A stretch of DNA of 5,183 bases from DATKZB01 sp035528235 (lineage in GTDB: Bacteria; Planctomycetota; Phycisphaerae; FEN-1346). The notes below the pieces were generated by a model. The model did no database searches and was not told the DNA's origin. It saw only the letters and a program-made list of their open reading frames with translations. Position numbers and translations under genes: made by a program. Positions 5,181 to 5,183 of the stretch are shown in pieces. Where the stretch lies: contig DATKZB010000383.1 of assembly GCA_035528235.1 (NCBI GenBank), forward strand, positions 1 to 5,183, read 5' to 3'. Numbering within the stretch: the stretch's first letter is position 1; each line of letters opens with the position of its first letter.

Positions 5181-5183
5181 AAC

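Overview
The window is high-GC bacterial DNA carrying four confident protein genes and an unusual number of palindromic or repeated intergenic elements. The gene content fits a planctomycete-like bacterium, probably from a metagenome assembly: a divergent sulfatase-superfamily protein, prmC and murA, and a small DUF4190-like membrane protein with a soluble tail. This taxonomic guess is inference from gene content and composition, not proof.

Layout. Positions 1-342 hold no convincing gene. They carry a 17-bp perfect hairpin (26-72), two copies of an 18-bp direct repeat that look like the end of an insertion sequence (91-135), smaller hairpins and a weak promoter candidate. A 33-codon ORF with a signal-peptide-like sequence (343-444) lies 16 nt before a sulfatase/alkaline-phosphatase-superfamily gene (461-1849). 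That enzyme has Thr where sulfatases carry the Cys or Ser that becomes formylglycine. Two tandem hairpins fill the 90-bp gap to prmC (1940-2839), the release-factor glutamine methyltransferase gene. The 171-bp prmC-murA gap contains one hairpin and a perfect 27-bp palindromic repeat present twice. murA (3011-4276), the first committed enzyme of peptidoglycan synthesis, has all its catalytic residues, including the fosfomycin-target Cys. It converges, with only 19 nt between, on a minus-strand gene (5012-4296) for a DUF4190-like membrane protein. The leader of that gene holds a nested inverted repeat, and another hairpin sits at the right edge.

How the genes work together. The sulfatase-like gene, prmC and murA are co-directional and could be partly co-transcribed, but the gaps are filled with hairpins and murA has its own strong ribosome-binding site. 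prmC and murA are housekeeping genes for translation termination and cell-wall synthesis. The sulfatase-like gene and its disturbed upstream region look like an accessory insertion in front of them. No CRISPR array, tRNA, rRNA, complete transposon or defence system is visible. The most notable points are the Thr-for-Cys/Ser substitution, the possible split signal peptide, and the dense hairpin and repeat elements in every intergenic gap longer than about 50 bp.
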